This document shows, one piece after another, positions 26,041 through 35,396 of a stretch of DNA of 64,000 nucleotides. The position numbers and the translations under genes are program-made. Source of the DNA: Spirochaetaceae bacterium (GTDB lineage Bacteria; Spirochaetota; Spirochaetia; SZUA-6; Bin103). The stretch lies in NCBI GenBank assembly GCA_028821475.1, contig JAPPGB010000025.1, positions 1-64,000 on the forward strand, in the 5' to 3' direction. Each line of letters opens with the position of its first letter. The first letter of the stretch is position 1. The notes beneath the pieces were generated by a model. That model saw nothing but the letters and a program-made list of their open reading frames with translations. It searched no databases and had not been told where the DNA came from.

Positions 26041-27431
26041 TAGGCGTGTCCCGCGGCCATCAGCGCCGACTCCGCGGCCTGTGCCGCCCGGTCGAACTGC
26101 CCGTTGGCGCCGGGCCTTGTCCACACCTTCCGGCCGGCTACGTAGGTGGCGCGGACCGCCCGGTCATCGCCCAGGATGGCCAGAGCAAACAGGGTGTCTT
26201 CCAGTTGCCTCGACAACGGCTGGCGTTCCTGCAGCACCGGGGTCGCGGCCGGATCGAGCACCACCAGGTCCGCCCAGCGGCCCGGCTCCAGACAGCCGAT
26301 CTCGTCGTCGAGCCCGAGCTGCACGGCGTTGCCGCGGGTGGCGAGGTGAAACAGGTCGTGGGCGCCGAGCGTGTGGCCGTGCAGCATCGCCACCTTGTAG
26401 GCCTCGCCCATGGTGTGCAGCATCGAGTAGCTGGTGCCGCCGGCGATGTCGGTGGCGATGCCGATGCCCACCGGGCGCCCGGCGTCCCTGAGGCGGCCGA
26501 TGTCGAACAGGCCGGAGCCGAGGAAGGTGTTGGAGGTGGGGCAGTGCACGACGGTGGCGCCGGCTTGCGACAGCCGCGTGCACTCCCGCTCCGACAGGTG
26601 GATACCGTGTGCGAGCAGGCTGCGCGGTCCGAGCAGGCCGCAGCGGTCGTAGACGTCGGTGTAGTCGCACGCCCACGGGAAGTCATGCCGCACCGCTGCG
26701 ATCTCGCGCTCGCTCTCGGCGAGGTGGGTGTGCACGTGGCAGTCCCGGTAGCGTGCGGCAAGCTCGCCGGCCGCACGAAGCTGCTCTTCGCTGGAGGTCA
26801 CCGCGAAGCGCACCGTGATGGCGTAGCGCAGGCGCCCGCGGCGGTGCCAGCGTTCGATCAGCTCCGCGCTGTCGCGCACGCCGGTGGCGGGATCGTCGCG
26901 CAGGGCCTCGGGGGCGTTGCGGTCCATCATCGTCTTGCCGGTCACCAGCGCCAGCCCGCGGCGCTCCGCCGCCGCCAGCAGAATCTCGGTCGCTTGGCGG
27001 TGAACCGTGGAGAACACCACGGCCGCGGTGGTGCCGTGCCGGAGCAGGCGGTCCAGGAACACCTCGGCCGCGGCGCTCGCATACGCCGGCGCGGCGTAGC
27101 GGCTCTCCTCGGGGAAGGTGAACCGCCTCAGCCAGTCGAGCAGGTCGCGGCCCGGCGCGGCGAGCATGCGATGCTGGGGATAGTGCGTGTGGGCGTCGAT
27201 GAATCCCGGCAGCAGCAGCGCCGTACCGTGGTCGTCCTTCGGCAGCGTGCGGAACCGGGCCGGCAGCCGCGCGGCGGGGCCGCGCCATGCGATGCGCCCG
27301 TCGCCGCCGACCGCCACGGCGCCGCGCAGGTGGTGGATTACGGCGCGCTCCGGTGCGACGCGCGCGGGATCGTCGCGGTACGTGAGCAGCGCGCCGCACA
27401 CCACCCGTCCCCGGCACTGCCGCACGCTCAC
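26040..27431 (-). CDS. guaD: Guanine deaminase
   Basis: A 463-residue amidohydrolase that deaminates guanine to xanthine. The zinc-binding motif of the guanine deaminase type is GFIDAHTHYPQ, with HTHLAES, LAHGIHLS, CPTSNTFLGSG and the Asp in GIATDIAGGTS. The start is a GTG at 27431 overlapping the uraD stop (GTGA); a GTG two codons further is an alternative. The coupling to uraD places it in the same operon. Confidence 0.93.
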   Translation of the reverse strand: MSVRQCRGRVVCGALLTYRDDPARVAPERAVIHHLRGAVAVGGDGRIAWRGPAARLPARFRTLPKDDHGTALLLPGFIDAHTHYPQHRMLAAPGRDLLDWLRRFTFPEESRYAAPAYASAAAEVFLDRLLRHGTTAAVVFSTVHRQATEILLAAAERRGLALVTGKTMMDRNAPEALRDDPATGVRDSAELIERWHRRGRLRYAITVRFAVTSSEEQLRAAGELAARYRDCHVHTHLAESEREIAAVRHDFPWACDYTDVYDRCGLLGPRSLLAHGIHLSERECTRLSQAGATVVHCPTSNTFLGSGLFDIGRLRDAGRPVGIGIATDIAGGTSYSMLHTMGEAYKVAMLHGHTLGAHDLFHLATRGNAVQLGLDDEIGCLEPGRWADLVVLDPAATPVLQERQPLSRQLEDTLFALAILGDDRAVRATYVAGRKVWTRPGANGQFDRAAQAAESALMAAGHA

Positions 27432-27952
27432 GACGCCACCCGGTCTTCGAGCCGGAACTGCAGGATGCGTTCCACGTTGGCCAGCGCCAGTGCGCGCTCG
27501 GTCGCGGCCGAGTTGGCGATCCGGCCTTCGAATGCGTTCAAGATCTCCTCCTTGGTCGCTCCCCTGACCGCGAAGATGAATGGAAACCCGAATCGTTCGC
27601 GGTAGCGGGTGTTGAGGTCGCCGAAGCGGGTGAACTCGGCGGGCGTGAGCCGGTCGAGGCCGGCACCGGCCTGCTCGCGCCGCGACTCGGCCGCGAGGTC
27701 GTCGCCGGCAATCGCCGCCCGGTTCGCCAGGTCGGGATGAGCGCGCAGCAGGGCGAGCTGGGCGTCCGGCGCGGCGCTGCGCACCGCCGCCGAGAACGCG
27801 GCTATCAGCGCCGCGCGGTCCGCGAAGGGGCGCGCGCGGAACGCGGCCGCCGCCACCCACGGCGAGTGTTCCGCGACATCGCCGAAGCGGGTGACGAATT
27901 CCGCCTCGCACAGACCATTGACGGCGTCGATCGACAGGGAGGTGGCTTGCAT
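27428..27952 (-). CDS. uraD: OHCU decarboxylase
   Basis: A 174-residue 2-oxo-4-hydroxy-4-carboxy-5-ureidoimidazoline decarboxylase, giving S-allantoin. It shows the catalytic His in LLRAHPDLA (His72), SRREQAGAGLDRL and FGFPFIFAVRG. The ATG at 27952 is preceded by an AGGAAG-like site. It heads the minus-strand purine operon and is divergent from the Liv-type importer operon across about 180 bases. Confidence 0.94.
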   Translation of the reverse strand: MQATSLSIDAVNGLCEAEFVTRFGDVAEHSPWVAAAAFRARPFADRAALIAAFSAAVRSAAPDAQLALLRAHPDLANRAAIAGDDLAAESRREQAGAGLDRLTPAEFTRFGDLNTRYRERFGFPFIFAVRGATKEEILNAFEGRIANSAATERALALANVERILQFRLEDRVAS

Positions 27953-28133
27953 GCTTCCTATTTCCTTATCGACACGGCACGCCCGCGAGCCGAGGCGGTG
28001 CCCGTCCGACACGAGCATCGCTTGACGAGCTTTCCCGTATTGGCGCAGCCTGACAGGGCGTCCGGCGACCCTCGGCGCGTCCGGCAGTTGTGTGCGGGCC
28101 GGATTCGTCGACCTGCTGGAGCTGGCGCTTAGC

Positions 28134-30359
28134 ATGACCACCTTCCACAACGAGATCACGCGGCCACCTGTCCGCCGTTCTCCCGCCGCCGGCGCGGCGT
28201 TGCGCCGCGGCATACGCGGCCGCGCGCCGTGCCTGCTGCTGGTCGCCGCGCTGTGCCTGCTGCCGCAGGACGGGTTCGCGCGCGTCGACGGCGATACCAT
28301 CGTGCTCGGTGCGGCGGTGTCGCTGACCGGCAAGTACACCACCGCCGGCAACCACACCCGCAAGGGATACGACCTGGCGGTGAAGGTGATCAACGAGCGC
28401 GGCGGCGTTCGCGTCGGCGGCCGCGGCTACCGGCTGGAGGTCCTGTACTACGACGACGAGTCGACGCCGGCGCGCGGCGCGCAGCTCGCCGAGCGGCTGA
28501 TCCGGCAGGACGGCGTCCGGTTCATGCTCGGCCCGTACAGCTCGGGCCTGACCAAGGCGATCGCGCCGGTTACCGAGCGCTACCGAGTGCCGATGGTGGA
28601 GGGCAACGGCGCCTCGCGGGAGCTGTTCAACAAGGGCTACCGCTACCTGTTCGCGGTCCTTTCCACCTCCGAGCAGTATCTGCAGGAGGCGATCAACCTC
28701 GCCGCCGAGCGGGCACGGGGGGACGGGCGCGATCCCACCTCGCTGACGATCGCCGTGGCCACCGAGAACGACCCTTTCTCTCAGGACGTACGCGACGGCG
28801 TGATCGACGACGCCGCCCGCCACGGCATGCGGGTGGTCATCGACGACAAGCTGCCGCGCGACCTGAACGACATGACCGCGACGCTGCTCAAGGTCAAGGC
28901 GCTGCGGCCCGACCTGCTGCTGGTGTCCGGCCACACCAAGGGCGCAGCGCTGCTGGTGCGCCAGGCCGACGAGTTGAGGGCCTCCGCGCCGATGGTCGCG
29001 ATCTCGCACTGCGAGTCTGCCGAGGTGACCGACGTGGAGCGCTTCGGAAACGCCGCCGAGGGCATTCTGTGCACCGGGCAATGGGCGCCCACCCTGACCT
29101 ACCGCGACGACCTGTTCGGCAGCGCCGCCGACTACGCCGCGCTGTTCGAACAGGAGTACGGCTACGTGCCGCCCTACCAGGCGGCGGAGTCAACGGCCGC
29201 GGTCATGGTGTGGGCGGACGCGCTGCAGCGCGCCGGATCGTTCGACACCGAGGCGGTGCGCGAGGCGCTGGCGGCGACCGACCTGCGCACCTTCTACGGC
29301 AACATCCGGTTCGACGCCACCGGCAAGAACATCGCCAAGCCGATGGTGCTGAGCCAGATCCAGGACGGCGAGTACCGGGTGGTGGCGCCGACCGCGTGGG
29401 CATCGCACGAGTTGCGCTTTCCCCGCCCCGGACCCACGGGCAGCGCCGCCGCGGCCGCCGGCCGGTCCGGCTCCCGCCTGCCGCGCTTCGGTCCGTTGAC
29501 GGTGCAGCTCCTCCTGGACGGGCTGCTGGTCGGCGCCATCTTCGCACTCGCCGCCTACGGGATGGCGCTGGTGTGGGGCGTGATGAACATCATCAACGTG
29601 TCGCAGGGGGAGCTGGTGATTCTGGGCGGGTTCCTGACCTGGTGGCTGACCACGCTCGGCATCCATCCCCTGTTCGGGATTCCGGTCGCCGGCGCCGTGC
29701 TGTTCGCGTTCGGCTGGCTGCTCTACCGGACGGTAGTGTACCGCCTGGTCGACCGCGACCTGTTCGTGTCGCTGCTGGCCACCTTCGGCCTGTCGATCCT
29801 GCTGCAGCAGTTGATGAACCAGGTGTTCGGCGCCGACATACGCACCGCCAATGCCGAGCTCGGCTCCACCTACCTGCTCGGCGACGGCGTGGTGCTGGCC
29901 AACATCAAGCTGGTGGCGTTCGCGGTGGCGCTGGCGGCGGCGGCGGGGCTGCTGCTGGTCCTGCGCCGCAGCCGCGCCGGCCGCGCCATCCGGGCGACCG
30001 CGCAGAACGCGCGCGCGGCGCGCCTGATGGGCGTGCGCACCGACCGCGTCTATGCGCTCGCCTTCGCCCTCAACGCCGCGGTGTGCGGCATCGCCGGCGC
30101 GTTGGTGGCGATGGTGTGGGTGGTGCACCCGTTCATCGGCATCACCTACACGGTGCGCTCGTTCGTGATCGTGGTGGTGGCGGGGCTGGGCAACATCGCG
30201 CCGGTGGTAGTCTCGGGCGCCGTCCTCGGTGACGCCGAGAACATCACCGGGTTCCTGCTCGGCGCCGAGTTCCAGACCGCGTTCGTGTTCTTGTTGCTGG
30301 TGGCGATCCTGTTGCTGCGCAGCTATGTCCTGGGCCGGCGACGGCAAGTACTGAAGTGA
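28134..30359 (+). CDS. Fusion of branched-chain-type substrate-binding protein and LivH-like ABC permease
   Basis: A single 741-residue frame joins two parts normally encoded separately. After an N-terminal signal-anchor (about 28-48) comes a Peripla_BP_6-type binding domain (about 54-430), with the typical VLGAAVSLTGKYTTAG, YDDES and GPYSSGLTKA. A short Pro/Ala/Ser-rich linker follows, then a LivH-type permease (about 453-738) with YGMALVWGVMNIINVSQGEL and ATAQNARAARLMGV. The fusion ties the receptor to the pore. The substrate is unknown; position next to uraD and guaD suggests a nitrogenous compound such as urea, an amide or a purine breakdown product. LivM, LivG and LivF follow. The ATG at 28134 is chosen. 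Confidence 0.88.
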   Translation: MTTFHNEITRPPVRRSPAAGAALRRGIRGRAPCLLLVAALCLLPQDGFARVDGDTIVLGAAVSLTGKYTTAGNHTRKGYDLAVKVINERGGVRVGGRGYRLEVLYYDDESTPARGAQLAERLIRQDGVRFMLGPYSSGLTKAIAPVTERYRVPMVEGNGASRELFNKGYRYLFAVLSTSEQYLQEAINLAAERARGDGRDPTSLTIAVATENDPFSQDVRDGVIDDAARHGMRVVIDDKLPRDLNDMTATLLKVKALRPDLLLVSGHTKGAALLVRQADELRASAPMVAISHCESAEVTDVERFGNAAEGILCTGQWAPTLTYRDDLFGSAADYAALFEQEYGYVPPYQAAESTAAVMVWADALQRAGSFDTEAVREALAATDLRTFYGNIRFDATGKNIAKPMVLSQIQDGEYRVVAPTAWASHELRFPRPGPTGSAAAAAGRSGSRLPRFGPLTVQLLLDGLLVGAIFALAAYGMALVWGVMNIINVSQGELVILGGFLTWWLTTLGIHPLFGIPVAGAVLFAFGWLLYRTVVYRLVDRDLFVSLLATFGLSILLQQLMNQVFGADIRTANAELGSTYLLGDGVVLANIKLVAFAVALAAAAGLLLVLRRSRAGRAIRATAQNARAARLMGVRTDRVYALAFALNAAVCGIAGALVAMVWVVHPFIGITYTVRSFVIVVVAGLGNIAPVVVSGAVLGDAENITGFLLGAEFQTAFVFLLLVAILLLRSYVLGRRRQVLK

Positions 30360-30438
30360 AGCCGACACTGCCGGACGTGCCACTGGCGGTAGTCCTGCTG
30401 CGGCGCAGCTACCTGCCGAGCCGCCGCCAGGTGCAGCG

Positions 30439-31515
30439 ATGAGTTCCGCCGCGAACACCACCCGGCAGGATGCGCCGCGCGGCGCCCCGCTGTCGGGAGC
30501 CGGGTCGCGCGGGCTGGCTCTGGTGGTGCTGGCCGTCGCGGCGGTCGCGGCACCGTTCGCCGCGCCGGGGCTGCAGTCGCAGATGGCGGTGCTGTGGGTG
30601 ATGGTGGTGCTGGCGCTGACCTGGGACGTGGTGGGCGGGCAGATGGGCTACAACTCGTTCGGCAACATCGTCTTCTTCGGGGCCGGCATGTACGCGAGCG
30701 CGGTGGTGCAGCGCGCCGTGTTGTTCAGCGCGCAGGATTACGCGGCCATCGCCGGCGGGGCGGCGGCGCACCTGGCGCCGGCGCAGTACCTGGGCGGGCT
30801 GGGGCTCGGGCTGGCGTGCGCGGCGCTGGTGGCGGTGCTGATCGCGCTGCCGCTCGGCGCCAGCATCCTGCGCCTGCGCGGTCACTACTTCGCCATCTGC
30901 ACGCTGGGCCTGGGCGTGGCGGCGGGCGAGATCGCCAGCGCCTGGGACTGGCTCGGTGCCGGGTCGGGGCTGGTCACGCCGCTGTTCCCGGAGCAACTGG
31001 GCAGCCGCAACCGATTCTTCTGCTTCTACTTCCTGGCGCTGGCCGGCGCCTGCTTCGCAGTACTGAAACTGCTGTACCGCTGCCGCTTCGGACTGCTGAT
31101 CAACGCCATCCGCGACGACGAGGACAAGGCGGAGGCGATGGGCCTGCCGACCACCCGCGCCAAGGTGGTGGCGTGGTCGGTGGCGGCGTTGTTCCTGGCC
31201 CTGGCCGGCGGCGCCTACGGCAACTTCATCGGTTTCATCGATCCGCTCGACATTGCGTTTTCCGGAGCCACGTTCGGGGTGTGGATGATCCTGATGGCAA
31301 TCATGGGCGGACGCGGCACGCTGTGGGGGCCGATACTGGGTGCGATGGTGTTCCACGTCACCCAGGAGCTGTTCTGGATCTTCCTGCTCGGCTGGCACCG
31401 GGTTGCCATGGGCCTGCTGATCGTCGTGATCGTCACTTTCCTGCCGGACGGCATTCTGGGCTGGTTCCGGGAACGGCGCGGCGCTGCATCGCTGGCGGAG
31501 GAGCGCGGCGCATGA
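30439..31515 (+). CDS. livM: Branched-chain-type ABC transporter permease LivM
   Basis: A 358-residue hydrophobic permease of the LivM family with family-typical LRLRGHYFAICTLGLGVA, AIRDDEDKAEAMGL and GGRGTLWGPILGA. It forms the pore heterodimer with the LivH-like part of the upstream fusion. It starts about 80 bases after the fusion gene and overlaps livG by ATGA. Confidence 0.9.
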   Translation: MSSAANTTRQDAPRGAPLSGAGSRGLALVVLAVAAVAAPFAAPGLQSQMAVLWVMVVLALTWDVVGGQMGYNSFGNIVFFGAGMYASAVVQRAVLFSAQDYAAIAGGAAAHLAPAQYLGGLGLGLACAALVAVLIALPLGASILRLRGHYFAICTLGLGVAAGEIASAWDWLGAGSGLVTPLFPEQLGSRNRFFCFYFLALAGACFAVLKLLYRCRFGLLINAIRDDEDKAEAMGLPTTRAKVVAWSVAALFLALAGGAYGNFIGFIDPLDIAFSGATFGVWMILMAIMGGRGTLWGPILGAMVFHVTQELFWIFLLGWHRVAMGLLIVVIVTFLPDGILGWFRERRGAASLAEERGA

Positions 31516-32255
31516 GCACGCTGCTGCAGGTCGACGGGGTCAGCAAGTCGTTCGGCGGCGTGACGGCCAACCGCGAGATCAGCCTGAGCGTCCCCGCGGG
31601 CGCCGTGCACGGCCTGATCGGCCCCAACGGCTCCGGCAAGACCACCCTGTTCAACAGCATCGTCGGTCACCACCCGGTGGACGCCGGTTCGGTGACGTTC
31701 GACGGCACCCGCATCGAGCGAATGACCGTGCCGCGCATCGCCCGTCTCGGACTGCTGCGCACGTTTCAGCAGACGCGCGTGTACGGCGCCATGAGCTGCG
31801 TCGAGAACATGCAGGTCAGCGCACCGCACCGCACCGCGCACGGCGGCGTGCTGCTGCGCCGGGTGCCGGCGGCGGTCACCGAGCGGGCGGAAGCGCTGCT
31901 GGAGTTCGTCGGCCTGCACGCGCTGCGCCACCATCGCGCCGGCCGCCTGTCGTTCGGGCAGCAGAAGCTGCTGGAGTTCGCCATGGCGCTGATGTTCCGG
32001 CCCCGGATGCTGCTGCTGGACGAGCCCACGGCGGGCATCAACCCCACCCTGATCAACGGCATGATCGACCGCCTGGTGCGAGCCAACGCCGAGTTGGGGG
32101 TCACCCTGTTGGTGATCGAGCACAACATGCGGGTGGTGATGAGCCTGGCCACCCACATCTACTGCCTCGCGCACGGACGTCTGCTGGCGGCGGGGACGCC
32201 CGCGGACGTGCGCAGCGACCCGCGCGTGGTCGAGGCGTACCTGGGAGGCGCCTGA
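31512..32255 (+). CDS. livG: Branched-chain-type ABC transporter ATPase LivG
   Basis: A 247-residue ABC ATPase with Walker A GPNGSGKT, the LivG-typical RTFQQTRVYG segment, signature LSFGQQ, Walker B LLLDEP followed by TAGINP, and LLVIEHNM as H-loop. The ATG overlaps the livM stop (ATGA), which sets the start despite an open frame upstream. Confidence 0.93.
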   Translation: MSTLLQVDGVSKSFGGVTANREISLSVPAGAVHGLIGPNGSGKTTLFNSIVGHHPVDAGSVTFDGTRIERMTVPRIARLGLLRTFQQTRVYGAMSCVENMQVSAPHRTAHGGVLLRRVPAAVTERAEALLEFVGLHALRHHRAGRLSFGQQKLLEFAMALMFRPRMLLLDEPTAGINPTLINGMIDRLVRANAELGVTLLVIEHNMRVVMSLATHIYCLAHGRLLAAGTPADVRSDPRVVEAYLGGA

Positions 32256-33121
32256 TGGCCGGCGAGGCGCCGGGCGGCGCCACTTCCGGCCACGGCGGCG
32301 GCGAGCTCGGCGCCGCCATCTCGGTGCAGCAGGTGGCGCGCGAGAGTGCGTCGCTGCTGCAGCGGGGCGTGCCGCGCGCGCGGCTGGCGGAGCTGGCCGG
32401 CGGCGACGACTACCTGCGCATCGACGGCCTGGAGGCCGGCTACGGACGCATGCAGATCGTGCACGGCATCGACCTGCAGGTGGGCCGCGGGCAGTCGCTG
32501 TGCCTGATCGGCCCCAACGGCGCCGGCAAGTCGACCGTGCTGCACGCCATCTACGGCCTGAACACGATCACCGGCGGCACCATCCGCAAGGACGGCCGCG
32601 ATATCACGCGCATGCACTCCGCCGACAAGCTCCGGCAGGCGGGCATCGCCTACATCCTGCAGGACAACTCGGTGTTCCCCGACATGACCGTGGAGGAGAA
32701 CCTGCAGATGGGCGCCTTCCTGATGCGCGACAAGGCCGCGGTGCGGGCCGCCGTTGCCGGGGTGCTGGAGCGCTACCCGCGCCTGGCCGAGCGCCGCGCG
32801 CAGCCGGCGCGGGTGCTGTCCGGCGGCGAGCGCCGCCTGCTGGAGATCTCCCGCGCCCTGGTGATGGATCCCGACGTGCTGCTGGTGGACGAGCCGTCGA
32901 TCGGCCTGGAGCCGCGCTACATCGACATGGTGTTCGAAATCCTGGTCGACCTGCGCGACCGCGAGCGCAAGACCATAGTCATGGTAGAGCAGAACGCGCG
33001 CAAGGGCCTGCAGTTCGCCGACCTCGGCTACGTGCTGGTGGCCGGCAACCTGGCCCTGGCCGGCAGCGGCGCCGAACTGCTCGACGACCCGCGCGTAGGC
33101 CGCCTGTTCCTCGGCGGCTGA
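32255..33121 (+). CDS. livF: Branched-chain-type ABC transporter ATPase LivF
   Basis: A 288-residue ABC ATPase with Walker A GPNGAGKS, signature LSGGE, Walker B LLVDEPS and IGLEPRYI, and VEQNARKGL. The ABC domain begins only around residue 52; the 50-residue N-terminal extension is longer than usual for LivF. The start is fixed by TGATG overlap with livG. It is the last gene of the importer operon. Confidence 0.92.
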   Translation: MAGEAPGGATSGHGGGELGAAISVQQVARESASLLQRGVPRARLAELAGGDDYLRIDGLEAGYGRMQIVHGIDLQVGRGQSLCLIGPNGAGKSTVLHAIYGLNTITGGTIRKDGRDITRMHSADKLRQAGIAYILQDNSVFPDMTVEENLQMGAFLMRDKAAVRAAVAGVLERYPRLAERRAQPARVLSGGERRLLEISRALVMDPDVLLVDEPSIGLEPRYIDMVFEILVDLRDRERKTIVMVEQNARKGLQFADLGYVLVAGNLALAGSGAELLDDPRVGRLFLGG

Positions 33122-33138
33122 GCCGACCGGGCAAGCAA

Positions 33139-33179
33139 AGACCCGCCACGGGCACCACGAGGGATGCCGCGGCGGGTCT
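33139..33179. terminator. Bidirectional terminator between convergent livF and BMP gene
   Basis: A perfect nine-base stem AGACCCGCC / GGCGGGTCT, with an inner GGCA/TGCC pairing, lies between two convergent operons. No T-run is obvious on either strand, but position and symmetry fit a shared terminator. Confidence 0.6.
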
Positions 33180-33205
33180 GCCTACGCAAGCGGGAGGTCT
33201 GTGCG

Positions 33206-34276
33206 TTACTCGGGCAGCTTGTCGTCGACGCCCTGCACGTACCAGTTCATGCCGAGCAGCGTGCCGTCGTCGAGCACCTCGCCCTCGCCGATCACCATGT
33301 CGCCGTCCTGGTTGTAGATCGGGCCCTTGAACGGGTGCAGTTCGCCGGAGGCGATCGCCGCTTCCGTCTCGCGCGCGAGCGCGGCCACTTCCTCGGGCAT
33401 GTTCAAGTACTCGGACATGCGCACCATGCCGGGCGCGATGCCGTCCCAGGTGTCGGTGGACTCCCAGGTACCGTCCAGCACCGCGCGGGTGCGTTCAACG
33501 TAGTAGGGCGCCCACTCGTCGATAATGGCGGTGAGCTGCGCGTTGGGGGCGAAGTGGTGCATGTCGGAGGCCTGGCCGAAGCCGACCACGCCCTGCTCCT
33601 CGGCGATCTGCAGCGGTGCGGTGGAGTCGGTGTGCTGGGTGATGATGTCGGCGCCCTGGCCGATCAGCACCTTGGCGGCGTCCGCCTCCTTGCCGGGATC
33701 GAACCAGGTGTTGACCCAGATCACCTTGATCTTGAAGTCGGGGTTGATGGTCTGCGCACCGAGCAGGAACGAGTTGATGCCGCGCACCACCTCGGGAATC
33801 GGGAACGACGCGATGTAGCCGGCGACGCCGCTCTCCGACATCTGCGCGGCGATCTGGCCGATGATGTAGCGGCCCTCGTAGAAGCGGGCCGAGTAGATCG
33901 ACACGTTGTCGGCGCGCTTGTAGCCGGTGGCGTGTTCGAACTTCACGTCCGGAAAGCGCTCGGCCACCTTGACGGTCGGGTCCATGAAGCCGAACGAGGT
34001 GGTGAAGATCAGGCCGGCGCCCTGGCGCGCGAGGCGGGTGATGGCGCGCTCGGCGTCGGGTCCCTCGGCGACGTTCTCGACGTACACCGTCTCCACGTGG
34101 TCGCCGAACTCCTCCTCCACGGCCAGCAGTCCCTGGTGGTGCTGGTAGGTCCAGCCGTGGTCGCCGATCGGGCCGACGTAGATGAAGCCGACTTTCAGTT
34201 CTTCGTCGCCGAAGGCGAAGGTCGAGACCGACAGCAGCAGCGCAAGGCTGACGATGAGTGCGAATACCTTTCTCAT
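33206..34276 (-). CDS. BMP family ABC transporter substrate-binding protein (PnrA/TmpC-like)
   Basis: A 356-residue basic-membrane-protein-family binding protein, known in related systems to bind purine nucleosides. It has a signal peptide (about 1-22), then LKVGFIYVGPIGDHGWTYQH, FTTSFGFMDPTVK, GYIASFPIPEVVRGIN and NTWFDPGKEADAA. An AAGGAG site eight bases before the ATG at 34276 sets the start. It is the last gene of a minus-strand importer operon with two permeases and a double ATPase; the 190-base gap upstream may give it separate high expression. Confidence 0.92.
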   Translation of the reverse strand: MRKVFALIVSLALLLSVSTFAFGDEELKVGFIYVGPIGDHGWTYQHHQGLLAVEEEFGDHVETVYVENVAEGPDAERAITRLARQGAGLIFTTSFGFMDPTVKVAERFPDVKFEHATGYKRADNVSIYSARFYEGRYIIGQIAAQMSESGVAGYIASFPIPEVVRGINSFLLGAQTINPDFKIKVIWVNTWFDPGKEADAAKVLIGQGADIITQHTDSTAPLQIAEEQGVVGFGQASDMHHFAPNAQLTAIIDEWAPYYVERTRAVLDGTWESTDTWDGIAPGMVRMSEYLNMPEEVAALARETEAAIASGELHPFKGPIYNQDGDMVIGEGEVLDDGTLLGMNWYVQGVDDKLPE

Positions 34277-34466
34277 GAGGTCACTCCTTTGGTGTGATGA
34301 TAGATGGTCGTGGCCGAACTCTCGGCGCCTGCGGGCCGGCGAGCGGACCAGGACGAATGACACCACGAGTATCCCGCTTGGTCAAGCCGCGCCGCACGGC
34401 GATGCTATTGGTGACAGAATGTCCAGAATCGAAGGGCGGCCGGTGGCGGCACGGGCCGCCAAGACG

Positions 34467-35396
34467 CTAACGGTCCGGCACGAACGGCAGCCCGAGGCAG
34501 GCCGGGGTATTCTTCCGGGTGAGCAGGCGGTTGCCGGAGATCAGTACCAGCGCGGCAATCGTGGCCAGGTAGGGCAGCGAGGAGAGCAGTTGCGGCGGGA
34601 TGCCGATGCCTACCCCCTGCGCATACAGGCCCATGATCCACACCGTGCCGAACAGGTAGGCGCCGATCGCGACGCGGCGCGGCGCCCAGGTGGAGAATAC
34701 CACCAGGGCCAGGGCGATCCAGCCGCGACCGGCGGTCATGTTCTCGATCCACTGCGGCGTGTACACCAGGGACAGGTAGCCGCCGGCCAGCCCGGCGCAG
34801 GCGCCGCCGAACGCGATGCAAGCATAGCGCACCGCGATCACGCGGTAACCGAGCGCGTGCGCGGAGTGGTGGTTGCCGCCGGTGGCGCGGATCACCAGCC
34901 CTACGCGCGTGCGCGCCAGCGTCCAGGCCACCAGCACCGTGATCGCCACCGAGGCGTACACCAGCGGATCCTGGCCGAACACGACCGGACCGATGAGTGG
35001 GATGTCGGACAACCCGGGGAGGTGCAGGCGCTGCATCTTCGCGGAGTCGGGCAGGGGCAGGCCGGTGAAGTTCTCGCCGATCATGCCGGACAGGCCCAAC
35101 CCGAACAGCGTCAACGCCAACCCGGTGGCGACCTGGTTGGTGACCAGCGTCTGGGTGAAGTACGCGAACAGCAACGCAACCGCCATCCCCATCACGATCG
35201 CCGCCGCCACGCCGGCCACGGCCGAGCCGAACGTGTAGGCGGCGCCGAAGCCGCTCACAGCGCCGATGATCATCATCCCCTCGACGCCGAGGTTCAGCAC
35301 CCCCGAACGCTCCGTCACCAGTTCCCCGATGGCCGCCAGCAGCAGCGGCGTCGCTGCCGTGATGATGGTCAGCAGCACCGCCTCCAGTGCGCTCAT
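34467..35396 (-). CDS. Nucleoside-type ABC transporter permease (YufQ/NupQ-like)
   Basis: A 309-residue permease of the BPD_transp_2 family with ERSGVLNLGVEGMMIIGAV, the family signature near the N-terminus, and ATGGNHHSAHALGY before the last spans. It partners the YufP-like permease at 37186-38244. Unusually, an AAA ATPase/TOPRIM pair lies between the two permease genes. Its ATG overlaps the stop of the TOPRIM gene (ATGA), and the AGGA ribosome-binding site lies inside that gene's last codons. Confidence 0.9.
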   Translation of the reverse strand: MSALEAVLLTIITAATPLLLAAIGELVTERSGVLNLGVEGMMIIGAVSGFGAAYTFGSAVAGVAAAIVMGMAVALLFAYFTQTLVTNQVATGLALTLFGLGLSGMIGENFTGLPLPDSAKMQRLHLPGLSDIPLIGPVVFGQDPLVYASVAITVLVAWTLARTRVGLVIRATGGNHHSAHALGYRVIAVRYACIAFGGACAGLAGGYLSLVYTPQWIENMTAGRGWIALALVVFSTWAPRRVAIGAYLFGTVWIMGLYAQGVGIGIPPQLLSSLPYLATIAALVLISGNRLLTRKNTPACLGLPFVPDR

